From DATKWD01 sp035529695 (GTDB lineage Bacteria; Actinomycetota; Acidimicrobiia; Acidimicrobiales; Salinilacustritrichaceae), in NCBI GenBank assembly GCA_035529695.1, contig DATKWD010000074.1, positions 4,043 through 68,042 on the forward strand: DNA of 64,000 nt, written 5' to 3'. The notes under the pieces were generated by a model, which was not told the origin of the DNA, made no database searches, and saw only the letters and a list, made by a program, of their open reading frames with translations. Below, piece by piece: positions 38,938 through 48,144 of the stretch (positions are counted from its first letter, which is position 1; each line of letters begins with the position of its first letter). The position numbers were made by a program, and so were the translations under genes.

Positions 38938-39780
38938 ATGGCCGTGGTCGCATTGTTCGTCCATCACGAGCATGCCGAGGCGCGTGACCTCGCGCTCGAC
39001 GCGCTCGCCTGGTTGATCGATCGCGGACACGAAGTGCGCCTCCTGGCCGATGACGCGTCGACCATCGGCCGTCCCGATCTCGTCGACGAGCCCGAGAGCA
39101 TCGTGACCGGTCTGGATCTGGCGGTCTCCCTGGGAGGCGACGGCACGATGCTACGCGCCGTACGGGTGGTGGGCGACGAGGCACCGGTGATCGGCGTGAA
39201 CCTCGGCCAGCTCGGCTACCTCACCGAGATCGAGCCGTCGGGACTGCACGTCGCACTCAAACGGTTCCTGGCAGGCAGCTACGACGTCGAGGCCCGAATG
39301 CTCCTCGACGTCGAGGTGGGCGGTTCGGCCGGCTCGGACCGGGCCCTCAACGAGGTCGTGGTCGAGAAGACACCGGAAGGGACCACGGTCCGTCTCGGCG
39401 TCTGGATCGACGGGAGCTTCTTCGCCACGTATGCGGCCGATGGGCTGATCGTCGCGACGCCGACGGGCTCGACGGCCTACGCTTTCTCGGCCCGCGGGCC
39501 GATCGTGTCGCCGACGCACCGGGCGATCATGTTGACGCCTGTCTCGCCTCACATGCTGTTCGACCGTACGCTCGTGCTCGACGAATCCGCTGAGATCCGC
39601 ATCGAAGTGACCGGTCCCCGGGGCGCGGCCGTCTCGGTCGACGGCCGCCCCCTCGGGATCTGTGCCCCAGGCGACTCCATCACATGCACCCGCTCCGCCC
39701 ACTCCGCCCACCTCGTCACCTTCGGCGACCGCGACTTCCTTCGCATCGTCACCGCCAAGTTCGGGCTGGCGCCGAGATGA
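38938..39780 (+). CDS. nadK: NAD kinase
   Basis: Makes NADP from NAD with ATP or polyphosphate. 280 residues. VSLGGDGTMLRAV is the GGDG motif with the catalytic Asp. LNEVVVEKTPEGTTVRL and TPTGSTAYAFSARGPIV bind NAD. ATG start 3 nt after tlyA. The order tlyA-nadK-recN is a conserved actinobacterial block. Confidence 0.96.
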   Translation: MAVVALFVHHEHAEARDLALDALAWLIDRGHEVRLLADDASTIGRPDLVDEPESIVTGLDLAVSLGGDGTMLRAVRVVGDEAPVIGVNLGQLGYLTEIEPSGLHVALKRFLAGSYDVEARMLLDVEVGGSAGSDRALNEVVVEKTPEGTTVRLGVWIDGSFFATYAADGLIVATPTGSTAYAFSARGPIVSPTHRAIMLTPVSPHMLFDRTLVLDESAEIRIEVTGPRGAAVSVDGRPLGICAPGDSITCTRSAHSAHLVTFGDRDFLRIVTAKFGLAPR

Positions 39781-39793
39781 GACGGGTTCGGGC

Positions 39794-41395
39794 GTGAGCG
39801 GCTCACTCGTCGAGCTGGCGGTCTCGGATCTTGGCATCATCGACGACCTCCGGCTGGTGTTCGGGCCGGGCATGACCGTGGTGTCGGGCGAGACCGGCGC
39901 GGGAAAGACCCTGATCGTCGAGGCCATCGACCTCCTGGTCGGCGGACGCGCCGACCCCGATCTGGTGCGTCCAGGTGCCGAGCACGCCCGGGTCGAAGGG
40001 CGGTTCGAACTCGACGGCGAAGAGGTCATCCTGGCACGGGTGGTGCCTCGTGAGGGACGCAGCCGCGCCTACCTCAACGGTCGACTCGCGACCGCCGCTG
40101 CACTGACCGAGGCCGGGGTGAGGCTCGTCGACCTCCACGGCCAGCACGCCCACCAGTCGCTGCTCGCCACCCGTGCACAGCGCGCCACGCTCGACCGGTA
40201 CGCCGGCACCGACCTCAGCCGACTGGCGACCCTTCGAGCCCGGATCGCCGCCGTCGACGAGGAGCTGGCCGAACTGGGCGGGGACGAGCGAATGCGCGCC
40301 CGTGAGATCGACCTGCTCAGCTACCAGCTCGAGGAGATCGACGGGGCTGCGATCGAGGATCCTGACGAGGACGAGCGACTCGATGGGGAAGAGGACGTGC
40401 TGGGCGACGCGGTCGCGCACCGTGAGGGTGCGGCGACGTCCGTCGCGGCTCTCGTCGACGACGAAGGAGCGGCCGATTCGATGGCCACGGCACTGGCCGC
40501 CGTCGATGGACGCCCTCCGTTCGACGACCTGGCAGATCGCCTCCGGGCCGTGGTGGCGGAGCTGCGTGACGTCGCTGCCGAGCTCCGTTCGAGGGGTGAG
40601 GCGATCAGCGACGATCCGAGCCGGTTGGCGGAGCTGCGGGTCCGCCGACAGACGTTGCGCGATCTCCAACGCAAGTACGGCGACGATCTGTCCGCCGTCC
40701 TGGCGTACCGAGACGACATCGCAGACCGGCTGAAGGTGCTCACTGATCACGATGCGAGGGCCGCCGAGCTCGACGCGGCGCGCGTCGACGCAAGCGCGGC
40801 GTACGCCGTCGAAGCGGCCAAGGTGGCCGAGCTGCGTCGAACGCAGGCACCGAAGCTCGCGAAGTCGATCGCGGAGCGCCTCGATCACCTCGCGATGGCC
40901 GGATCGGAGATCAGGATCGAGGTCGGTGGACCTGACCCCGCAGATGACATCGACATCCTGCTCAGCGCCAACCGCGGCGCCCCGCCGCTTCCTCTGCGCA
41001 AGGTCGCATCGGGCGGCGAGTTGGCTCGCACGATGCTCGCGATTCGTCTGGTGTTGACCGTCGGGCCGCCCGTCCTGGTCTTCGACGAGGTCGACGCAGG
41101 CATCGGAGGCGAGGCGGCGACCTCGGTCGGGCGGGCGCTCGCCGAGCTGTCGAACGATCATCAGGTGCTGGTCGTGACCCACCTCCCACAGGTGGCCGCC
41201 TGGGCCGACCATCACGTCCGAGTCTCCAAGGCCACCTCGGCCGGCGACGCAACGATCTCGACCGCGATCGTCCTCGACGCAGCCGAGCGACGGACCGAGC
41301 TGGCCCGGATGCTGTCGGGGCAGCCCGACTCGGGGATCGCCATCGATCACGCCGCGGAGTTGCTCGAACGGGCGGGCCGGGGCTCGACACGATGA
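39794..41395 (+). CDS. recN: DNA repair protein RecN
   Basis: An SMC-like ATPase for double-strand-break repair. 533 residues, slightly short for the family. Walker A is SGETGAGKTLIVEA (about 31-44), the Q-loop region is DLHGQHAHQSLL, a coiled-coil arm spans about 165-370, and the signature and Walker B are KVASGGELARTMLAIRLVL and VLVFDEVDAGIGGEAA. In many bacteria recN is SOS-induced; here it is inside an operon and I see no LexA box near it. GTG start 13 nt after nadK. Confidence 0.95.
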   Translation: MSGSLVELAVSDLGIIDDLRLVFGPGMTVVSGETGAGKTLIVEAIDLLVGGRADPDLVRPGAEHARVEGRFELDGEEVILARVVPREGRSRAYLNGRLATAAALTEAGVRLVDLHGQHAHQSLLATRAQRATLDRYAGTDLSRLATLRARIAAVDEELAELGGDERMRAREIDLLSYQLEEIDGAAIEDPDEDERLDGEEDVLGDAVAHREGAATSVAALVDDEGAADSMATALAAVDGRPPFDDLADRLRAVVAELRDVAAELRSRGEAISDDPSRLAELRVRRQTLRDLQRKYGDDLSAVLAYRDDIADRLKVLTDHDARAAELDAARVDASAAYAVEAAKVAELRRTQAPKLAKSIAERLDHLAMAGSEIRIEVGGPDPADDIDILLSANRGAPPLPLRKVASGGELARTMLAIRLVLTVGPPVLVFDEVDAGIGGEAATSVGRALAELSNDHQVLVVTHLPQVAAWADHHVRVSKATSAGDATISTAIVLDAAERRTELARMLSGQPDSGIAIDHAAELLERAGRGSTR

Positions 41396-42558
41396 ACGAA
41401 GTCGACGATGTTCGCGAACCGTCGGACGACGCGGACCTCGAACCGGCGCGTGGTCCGGCGCGGATCGATCGGCGCACCAAGGACCTGGTGTCACGCCTGA
41501 AGGCAGGCGACGTCGCCGTCATCCACCACGAAGACCTCGACCGTGTGGCTGCTGAGACGCTGATCCGTGCGAGGCCCGCCGCGGTGGTCAACGCTGCCGC
41601 ATCGATCTCGGGGCGGTACCCCAACCTCGGGCCGCTCCTGGTGTGCGCTGCCGGAATCCCGCTGCTCGACGGCGTGGGTGAAGAGTTCATGGCCGAGGTC
41701 ACCGACGGCACGCTGATCGAGGTGGTCGGCAGCGAGATCCGCTGCGACGGTCGCGTCATCGGCAAGGGTCGCCGGCAGAGCATCGAGACCCTCGAGGCAC
41801 AGATCGCTGCGGCCAAGGCCACGATGGGCGCCGAGCTCGAAGCCTTCGCAGAGAACACGCTGAACTACCTCCGCACCGAGCAGCATCTGTTGCTCGACGA
41901 CCCTGACGTTCCCGAAGTCCGGACTCGGTTCGAGGGTCGGCAGGTGCTCGTGGTCGCCCGAGGGCCTGAGTACAAAGACGATCTCGCGCTGCTTCGGCGG
42001 TCGGGGTACCTCAACGAGCTCAAGCCGGTGTCGATCGCCGTCGACGGCGGGGCCGACGCGCTTCTCGACCTCGGCATCAGACCCGACATCATCATCGGCG
42101 ACTTCGATTCGGTGTCCGAGAAGGCGCTGCGATGCGGTGCCGAGCTGGTCGTCCACGGCTATCGCGACGGACGGGCACCGGGGGCCGCCCGGCTGGAGGA
42201 GCTGGGTCTCGACTACCTCGTGTATGCGAGCGAGGGGACCAGCGAGGACATCGCGATGCTTCTGGCGTTCGAAGAGGGTGCCGAGCTGATCGTCGCCGTC
42301 GGCAGCCACTCGTCGATGGTCGAGTTCCTCGAGAAGGGCCGACCCGGCATGGCGTCGACATTCCTCGTCCGTCTGAAGGTCGGACCGATCCTGGTCGACG
42401 CCAAGGGGGTGAATCGGCTGTACCGGCAGACCACCGTTCGCAAGGCTGACCTTGCGATGGTGATCGGGGCTGCCATGCTCACGTTCCTGGTCTTCGTGCT
42501 CGTCAGCGAGCCGCTTCGCCTCACCCTCCGCATCTACTGGACCTCCCTGACGCAATGA
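41392..42558 (+). CDS. steA: SteA-like septum protein (Rv1697 family)
   Basis: 388 residues. A thiamine-pyrophosphokinase-like domain is visible (VSIAVDGGADALLDLGIRPD, IIGDFDSVSEKAL, EDIAMLLAFEEGAELIVAVG) behind an N-terminal beta domain (about 25-150). A C-terminal helix anchors it (AMVIGAAMLTFLVFVLV). In corynebacteria SteA and SteB act with the division ring and RipA in daughter-cell separation. ATGA overlap with recN; the next gene is the SteB-type partner, which supports this role. Confidence 0.88.
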   Translation: MNEVDDVREPSDDADLEPARGPARIDRRTKDLVSRLKAGDVAVIHHEDLDRVAAETLIRARPAAVVNAAASISGRYPNLGPLLVCAAGIPLLDGVGEEFMAEVTDGTLIEVVGSEIRCDGRVIGKGRRQSIETLEAQIAAAKATMGAELEAFAENTLNYLRTEQHLLLDDPDVPEVRTRFEGRQVLVVARGPEYKDDLALLRRSGYLNELKPVSIAVDGGADALLDLGIRPDIIIGDFDSVSEKALRCGAELVVHGYRDGRAPGAARLEELGLDYLVYASEGTSEDIAMLLAFEEGAELIVAVGSHSSMVEFLEKGRPGMASTFLVRLKVGPILVDAKGVNRLYRQTTVRKADLAMVIGAAMLTFLVFVLVSEPLRLTLRIYWTSLTQ

Positions 42559-43619
42559 TCAACCTCCGCTACCACGTCGTCACGATCACCGCGATCTTTC
42601 TCGCGCTGGCTCTGGGCCTGACCCTCGGGTCGACCTTTCTCGAGCGCGCCACCGTCGAAGCGCTGAACGGTCAGCTCGGCTCGTTGAAGGACGACCTACA
42701 GGCGAGCTCGGAGAGGATCAGCGAGCTCGAGGCGCAGGTCGACGAGCAGCAACAGGCAGCTGATGAGTTCGCAGCGCAGGGTGTCGCTCCGCTTCTCGAG
42801 GGTGAGCTGGATGGCGTCCCGGTCATCGTCGTCGTGCCGGAGGGCACCGACGACACGCTGGTCGATCGGTCGATCTCGACCCTCGCGACGTCGGGCGCGA
42901 ACGTCACCGGGACCTGGTTCGCGACCGATCGGCTCGCACTCGATGACGAGGCCGAAGTGCGCGACCTCGCGAGCGTTCTCGGCATCGAGACCGAATTGGA
43001 GGGGCGGTTGCGGCGCACGTTGGCCCAACAACTCTCGATCGTCTTCCTCGACCGCATGGCACCCGTGGTCGCACCGACCGGTTCCGACGCCGGGTCCGAG
43101 CCGACCAGTTCGACGACGGCCGGGCCGACGACGACCGAAACCGACGGCGATGGTGTGCCGGACGACGTCATCGAGGTCCCTGATCCTCCGCTGATGAGCG
43201 ACTTGGTGACCGCTGGGTTCCTGGAGTTCCGGCCGCTCGGCGACAACGCAGGTGAGGCCACGCTGCCATCAGACTCGGCCCGGCTCCTGATCGTCGCGGA
43301 TCCGAACGCAGACCTGACCCCCGATCAGTTCCTGCTGCCCCTGCTCGACAATCTCACCCTCGACGGCCCGGCTTCGGTCGTGCTCGCATCGGGGCTGGCC
43401 GACGGCGCCGACCCAGCCACTCGCGGCGAGGTGGTCGACCTGGTGCGCGACAACGCTCGGCTCAGCGATCGTCTCTCGACGGTGGACGACCTGGAGGTCT
43501 TCGAGGGCCTGGCGGCGATGGTGCTCGCGCTCGAGGACGTCAGCGACGGTCGCATCGCGCACTACGGCAAGGCCGAGTCGGCCAGCCGCCTGATGCCGGC
43601 CGCGGACGGATCGACATGA
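42555..43619 (+). CDS. steB: SteB/MctB-like coiled-coil envelope protein (Rv1698 family)
   Basis: 354 residues. One N-terminal transmembrane helix (about 8-28, TITAIFLALALGLTLG), a coiled coil (about 33-75, LQASSERISELEAQVDEQQQ), an extracytoplasmic domain, then an acidic low-complexity linker (about 176-211, Ser/Thr/Asp-rich) within it. The M. tuberculosis homolog was named MctB (copper handling), while the corynebacterial one is SteB, a SteA partner. The gene pair favours the SteB role. ATGA overlap on both sides. Confidence 0.85.
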   Translation: MINLRYHVVTITAIFLALALGLTLGSTFLERATVEALNGQLGSLKDDLQASSERISELEAQVDEQQQAADEFAAQGVAPLLEGELDGVPVIVVVPEGTDDTLVDRSISTLATSGANVTGTWFATDRLALDDEAEVRDLASVLGIETELEGRLRRTLAQQLSIVFLDRMAPVVAPTGSDAGSEPTSSTTAGPTTTETDGDGVPDDVIEVPDPPLMSDLVTAGFLEFRPLGDNAGEATLPSDSARLLIVADPNADLTPDQFLLPLLDNLTLDGPASVVLASGLADGADPATRGEVVDLVRDNARLSDRLSTVDDLEVFEGLAAMVLALEDVSDGRIAHYGKAESASRLMPAADGST

Positions 43620-45202
43620 CCCAGGCCGTCGCGAGCGTCGGCAACGGCATCGCTCGCGACACGGCTGCGATCACCGGTCTCAACTTCCTCTCGAGGGCCA
43701 CTGGATTCGTGAGGGTCCTGGCCATGGCAGCCGCGCTCGGCGCGACCTCGCTCGGGAACGCGTATCAATCGGCGAATCTGGTGTCGAACATCTTGTTCGA
43801 GCTGCTCGCAGGTGGACTGCTGGCCGCGGTCCTCGTACCCGTGTTCGTCGAGCGGTTCGCAGCCGACGATCGCGCGGGTGCCCTTGCGCTCGCAGGAGCG
43901 CTGCTCGGTCGCGCCCTTGCAGGGCTCACATTGATCGTGGCGATTCTGATGGTCGCAGCCGATCCCCTCATGAGACTCCTCACCATCGGGGCGTCGACCG
44001 ACCGTGATGCGCAGATCGAGCTTGGGTCCTACCTCCTGTTGTTCTTCCTGCCCCAGATCCTCCTGTACGCAACGGGTGCGGTTGCCACCGCACTCCTGCA
44101 CGCCGACCGACGGTTCATCGCGGCTGCGGCGGCACCGGTGGCGAACAACCTGGTCGTGATCGTCACCATGGTGGGGTTTCGCCTGATGCGCGACGGCGGT
44201 ACCGACCTGCCTCTCGCCGGAGACGAGATGTTCGTGCTGGCTGTGGGCACCACCGCAGGTGTTGCCGCGATGACCCTCGTACCGCTCTTCGCGGTGCGGC
44301 GCGCAGGCTCGAACCTCATCCCGCGTTGGGGTGGTTCACCGGTTCCGCTCCGACCACTGGCGGCCAAGGGGTTCTGGGCGGCCGGCCATCTCGGTCTCAA
44401 TCAGGTGATGGTGGCCGCAACCATCGTGCTCGCCGCCCAGGTCGAAGGTGGCGTGGTCGCCTACCAGATCGCCTTCACGTTCTTCTTGTTGCCGCACGGA
44501 CTCCTCGCGAATCCCATCTACACGGTGATGTTCCCGCGGTTCGCACGTCACGCGCAGGAAGGAAGGCTCGACGACTTCGCCGACGACGTGGGTCTCGGTC
44601 TCCGGCTGACTGCCCTGCTGCTCGTCCCTGCCGCAGGGCTGCTCTTGGCGCTTGCCGGGCCCGTCCTCACCCTCGTCCGCCTCGGGAACCTCGACCAAGC
44701 GGGTGCCGACCTCGTCGCGGTGGTGCTGGCCGGCTACTCGTTGGGTCTTCTCGGCTACAGCGCGTTCTTCCTGCTGACTCGGGCGTCGTACGCGCTCGAC
44801 GACGCCCGCTCGCCGACCATCGTCAACGGCTACGTGACTGCGGTCGCCCTGCCGGCCATGGTCATCACGTCGACGCTCGCCGACGGCGATGCCAAGGTTG
44901 CGGTCCTCGGCGTCGTGAACGCCGTCGCGGTCGTCGCTGGGTCGACCGGCCTGTTCCTCGTGGTGCGGCGTCAGATCAACCGCTTGATCCCGTGTCTCGC
45001 TGCCATCGCCCGAGCGATCGCCTTGACGGTGGTGGCGAGCGGTGCGGCGTACCTCGTCGCCCGATGGGTCGGTGACGCAACGCGCAGCGACGCAGCGCTG
45101 GCGGTGGGCTCAGGCGCCGGCCTTGGTCTGGCGCTCTACGCCACCGGGCAGTTCCTCTGGGGCGCCGACGACGTCCGCACACTCCTGAGGACCGCCCGAT
45201 GA
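43616..45202 (+). CDS. MurJ/MviN-like lipid-linked precursor flippase
   Basis: 528 residues with about 14 transmembrane helices. NFLSRATGFVRVLAMAAALG and YQSANLVSNILFELLAGGLL are typical of the MurJ N-terminal lobe, with the conserved Arg in helix 1. MurJ flips lipid II; this one sits beside glycosyltransferases, so it may flip another polyprenyl-linked sugar. It might also be the genome's main murJ, which cannot be judged here. ATGA overlaps join it to steB and to the next gene. Confidence 0.88.
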   Translation: MTQAVASVGNGIARDTAAITGLNFLSRATGFVRVLAMAAALGATSLGNAYQSANLVSNILFELLAGGLLAAVLVPVFVERFAADDRAGALALAGALLGRALAGLTLIVAILMVAADPLMRLLTIGASTDRDAQIELGSYLLLFFLPQILLYATGAVATALLHADRRFIAAAAAPVANNLVVIVTMVGFRLMRDGGTDLPLAGDEMFVLAVGTTAGVAAMTLVPLFAVRRAGSNLIPRWGGSPVPLRPLAAKGFWAAGHLGLNQVMVAATIVLAAQVEGGVVAYQIAFTFFLLPHGLLANPIYTVMFPRFARHAQEGRLDDFADDVGLGLRLTALLLVPAAGLLLALAGPVLTLVRLGNLDQAGADLVAVVLAGYSLGLLGYSAFFLLTRASYALDDARSPTIVNGYVTAVALPAMVITSTLADGDAKVAVLGVVNAVAVVAGSTGLFLVVRRQINRLIPCLAAIARAIALTVVASGAAYLVARWVGDATRSDAALAVGSGAGLGLALYATGQFLWGADDVRTLLRTAR

Positions 45203-48144
45203 CGGTGGTTGCGATCGTTCCTGCATACAACCGCGAGGACCGCATTGGCGCCACGGTCGCGGCCCTCGGGCGGGTGAGGTCGGTCGACCGGCTCCTGGTC
45301 GTCGACGACGGGTCCACTGATCGGACCGCCGAGGTCGCCCGGGAGGCAGGAGCCGACGTGCTCGTGCTCTCGCGCAATCGCGGCAAGGGTGGCGCCGTCG
45401 CGGCAGGCGTCGAAGCCACTCCCGATGCCGCCATCTACCTCCTGATCGACGCAGACCTCGAGGACACCGCAGCAGAGGCGGAACGGCTCATCGATCCGGT
45501 GAGGTCCGACGAGGCCGACATGACGATCGGCGTGTTGCCACCTGCTGACGGCAAGGCCGGCTTCGGGCTGATCAAGCGGCTCGCCCGCTGGGGAACCGCC
45601 CGGGGGAGCGACGGGTTCGCTCCGACCGCACCCCTGTCGGGGCAGAGGGCCCTCCGTGCATCGCTGCTGCGTGAGCTGTCGTCAGCAGAACGATTCGGAC
45701 TCGAGGTCGCGTTGAACATCGACGCAGCCCGTGCGGGTGCACGGGTCGTCGAGGTCGAGGTCCCGATGGACCACCGTCATACCGGGCGGTCCCTGTCCGG
45801 CTTCGCGCACCGGGGCCGCCAGGGTGTCGACATCGTGCGGGCACTCTGGCCCCGGCTCGTCCCGCAGCGGGTCCGAGCCGGACTGACCGTGTTGGCGGTG
45901 GTCCTCGTGTCGGCGGCGATGCTGGTGACTTCCGACGCCGTCGTACCCGACAGCTCGGCATCGGGCGGCCCCGCCGGCCAGGTGGTCCTGGTCGGTGTGC
46001 CGCACTGGGGGCTCGACGACATCGAGACCGGTCTCACCCCGGCCATCGACGATCTGGCCCGCAACGGGGCGCTGGCGGCGATGAGCGTCCGGACGCTGTC
46101 TGGTAGCCCGACGGCGGTCGAGGCGTACACGACCATCAACGCCGGCGCACGGGTCCGTGCCCGCTCGTCGGTCGCCGACGCCTACGAGACCGACGCGCCG
46201 CTCGAGGGCAGCACCGCCGGCGAAGTGACCGAACGGCGAACCGGAAGGGATCCCGACGGTGACATCGTCGTGCCGATCGTGGCTGCTGCGATCGATGGCG
46301 CCGGGAGTGATCTCCCGAGTGAACCGGGCGCGCTGGGCGACGCGCTCGATGATGCCGGGATCGACGTGGCGGTGGTCGGTACCGCCGACTACCGGACGCT
46401 CGACGGCGATCTCGAGCGGTCCCGGCCGACGCCGGCGGCGGTCATGACTTCGGCCGGGGGTGTCGACTCCGGCCGGATCGACCCAGGCCTGCTGAGCGAG
46501 GATCCGGCCGCACCCTGGGGCCTGCGCGCCGATCTCGACGAGGTGCTCGATGCGACTCGATCGGCGATCGACATCGGTGCCGGCGTGATCGTCGTCGATC
46601 CAGGCGACACCGACCGCGCCGGCCGCTACGCACCCCTGGTCTCCGAAGACCAGGCGGAAGCCCAGCGACGGGCTGCGCTGCAGAGCGTCGACTCGTTCGT
46701 CGCTTCGCTGGCCCCGACCCTCGACGACGACACGTTGCTCCTGGTCGTCGGGCTGACGCCACCCACGCGCACCTGGGAGCTGACCCCGATGGTTGCCTCG
46801 GGTGCAGGGGTCCTCCCCGGCTACATCCACTCGACCTCGACCAAGCGGCTCGGGCTCGTGACACTGACCGACCTGCCGCCGACGATTCTCGACTCCCTCG
46901 GAGTGGCGACACCCGACGGCATGATCGGTGTTCCCTTCCGTTACCACGCCGGCGAGGTCGACGTCGCCGCCCTGCGTTCGCAGAACGAGGTCGCCACCGG
47001 TCGCGAAGGCGTCTACTTCCCTATGGCGTTGACGTTCATCATCGTCCAGGCCCTCGGCTACCTCTTCACGATCCTCGTCCTGAGCCAGGGGGTGAAGGAC
47101 TCGAGGCTCCACGCGTTCCTCCGCATCATGGTCCTGAGCTTCGCCGCGTGGCCCCTGGCAACGTTCATCCTGCGGGCCGTGCCGGTGAGCTACGACCTGG
47201 GCGGATGGACCCAGACGCTGGTGATCGGACTGTCGATCGCGATCGGTGTGGTCTCACTCCGCGCCCGACGGCACGCGCTGAGCCCTCTCGCGTGGATCGC
47301 CGGCATCACCGCGGCCCTTCTCATCGTCGACGTGTCGACGGGCGCCAACCTCCAGATGTCGAGCGTGCTCGGCTACTCGCCCCACACCGCTGCTCGGTTC
47401 ACCGGGTTCGGGAACACGGCCTTTGCGGTCCTGGCGGCCACGGCGGTCCTGGTGGCAGCGATCCACGTCAACTACGCGCCTCGTCGCCGTGATGCGCTGC
47501 TGACCGCAGCCGGTTTCCTCGTGGTGGTCGTCATCGCCGATGGTGCTCCCACGCTCGGGAGCGATGTCGGCGGCATCCTGACCCTCGTGCCGGTGTTCGG
47601 GCTCCTCCTGTTCGCGATGAGCGGCCGGAAGGTCTCGGCGCGCACCGTGGTGATCGCCGGTCTGGCGACCCTCGTCGTGCTCGGGATCGTGGCCGGCCTC
47701 GACCTGCTGCGGGGCGAGGGCAACCGGACCCATCTGGGCGACTTCGTGGCCGGAGCCTTCGACGGTGACGGCACGTTCTGGACCACGATCTCGAGGAAGT
47801 GGGCCACGAATCTACGTGTGTTCCAGAACACGATCTGGACGTGGATGGTGCCCATCACCGCCGTGTTCCTCATCTACGTCCTGGTGATCTCGAAGGGCTG
47901 GCGGCGGCTGCTGCCGGAGGGATCGCCCCTCCGGGCCGGGATCATCGCGTGCCTCGCTGCGGGGGTCCTGGGGTGGCTCGTGAACGACTCGGGCGTGGTG
48001 GTCACCGCGCTCGTCTTCGTCTACGCAGGCCCCTACCTCACGCTGCTTGCGCTCGCGGGCGAGGAAGAGCCTGCGAGACTCCTCCGAGCCGGCACCGCGT
48101 CCGACAGCGAGTCGACGGGTGATCTGGTGGGCGCATCGACGTGA
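45199..48144 (+). CDS. Giant fusion: GT2 glycosyltransferase + phosphatase-like domain + polytopic membrane domain
   Basis: 981 residues. Residues 1-225: GT-A family 2 enzyme, Dpm1/ArnC-like (VVAIVPAYNREDRIGATVAA; VVDDGSTDRTAE; YLLIDADLEDTAAE as the metal motif). A helix lies at about 226-246. Residues 260-590: an outside domain resembling the alkaline phosphatase/sulfatase fold (TLTDLPPTILDSLGV), but the usual first metal Asp is absent in VVLVGVPHWGLDD, so it may be inactive. Residues 605-955: about ten membrane helices with conserved-looking GFGNTAFAVL, TLGSDVGGIL and VNDSGVVVTALVF. I do not know this architecture. A frameshift-made fusion is unlikely because the reading frame is clean. Confidence 0.8.
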   Translation: MTVVAIVPAYNREDRIGATVAALGRVRSVDRLLVVDDGSTDRTAEVAREAGADVLVLSRNRGKGGAVAAGVEATPDAAIYLLIDADLEDTAAEAERLIDPVRSDEADMTIGVLPPADGKAGFGLIKRLARWGTARGSDGFAPTAPLSGQRALRASLLRELSSAERFGLEVALNIDAARAGARVVEVEVPMDHRHTGRSLSGFAHRGRQGVDIVRALWPRLVPQRVRAGLTVLAVVLVSAAMLVTSDAVVPDSSASGGPAGQVVLVGVPHWGLDDIETGLTPAIDDLARNGALAAMSVRTLSGSPTAVEAYTTINAGARVRARSSVADAYETDAPLEGSTAGEVTERRTGRDPDGDIVVPIVAAAIDGAGSDLPSEPGALGDALDDAGIDVAVVGTADYRTLDGDLERSRPTPAAVMTSAGGVDSGRIDPGLLSEDPAAPWGLRADLDEVLDATRSAIDIGAGVIVVDPGDTDRAGRYAPLVSEDQAEAQRRAALQSVDSFVASLAPTLDDDTLLLVVGLTPPTRTWELTPMVASGAGVLPGYIHSTSTKRLGLVTLTDLPPTILDSLGVATPDGMIGVPFRYHAGEVDVAALRSQNEVATGREGVYFPMALTFIIVQALGYLFTILVLSQGVKDSRLHAFLRIMVLSFAAWPLATFILRAVPVSYDLGGWTQTLVIGLSIAIGVVSLRARRHALSPLAWIAGITAALLIVDVSTGANLQMSSVLGYSPHTAARFTGFGNTAFAVLAATAVLVAAIHVNYAPRRRDALLTAAGFLVVVVIADGAPTLGSDVGGILTLVPVFGLLLFAMSGRKVSARTVVIAGLATLVVLGIVAGLDLLRGEGNRTHLGDFVAGAFDGDGTFWTTISRKWATNLRVFQNTIWTWMVPITAVFLIYVLVISKGWRRLLPEGSPLRAGIIACLAAGVLGWLVNDSGVVVTALVFVYAGPYLTLLALAGEEEPARLLRAGTASDSESTGDLVGAST

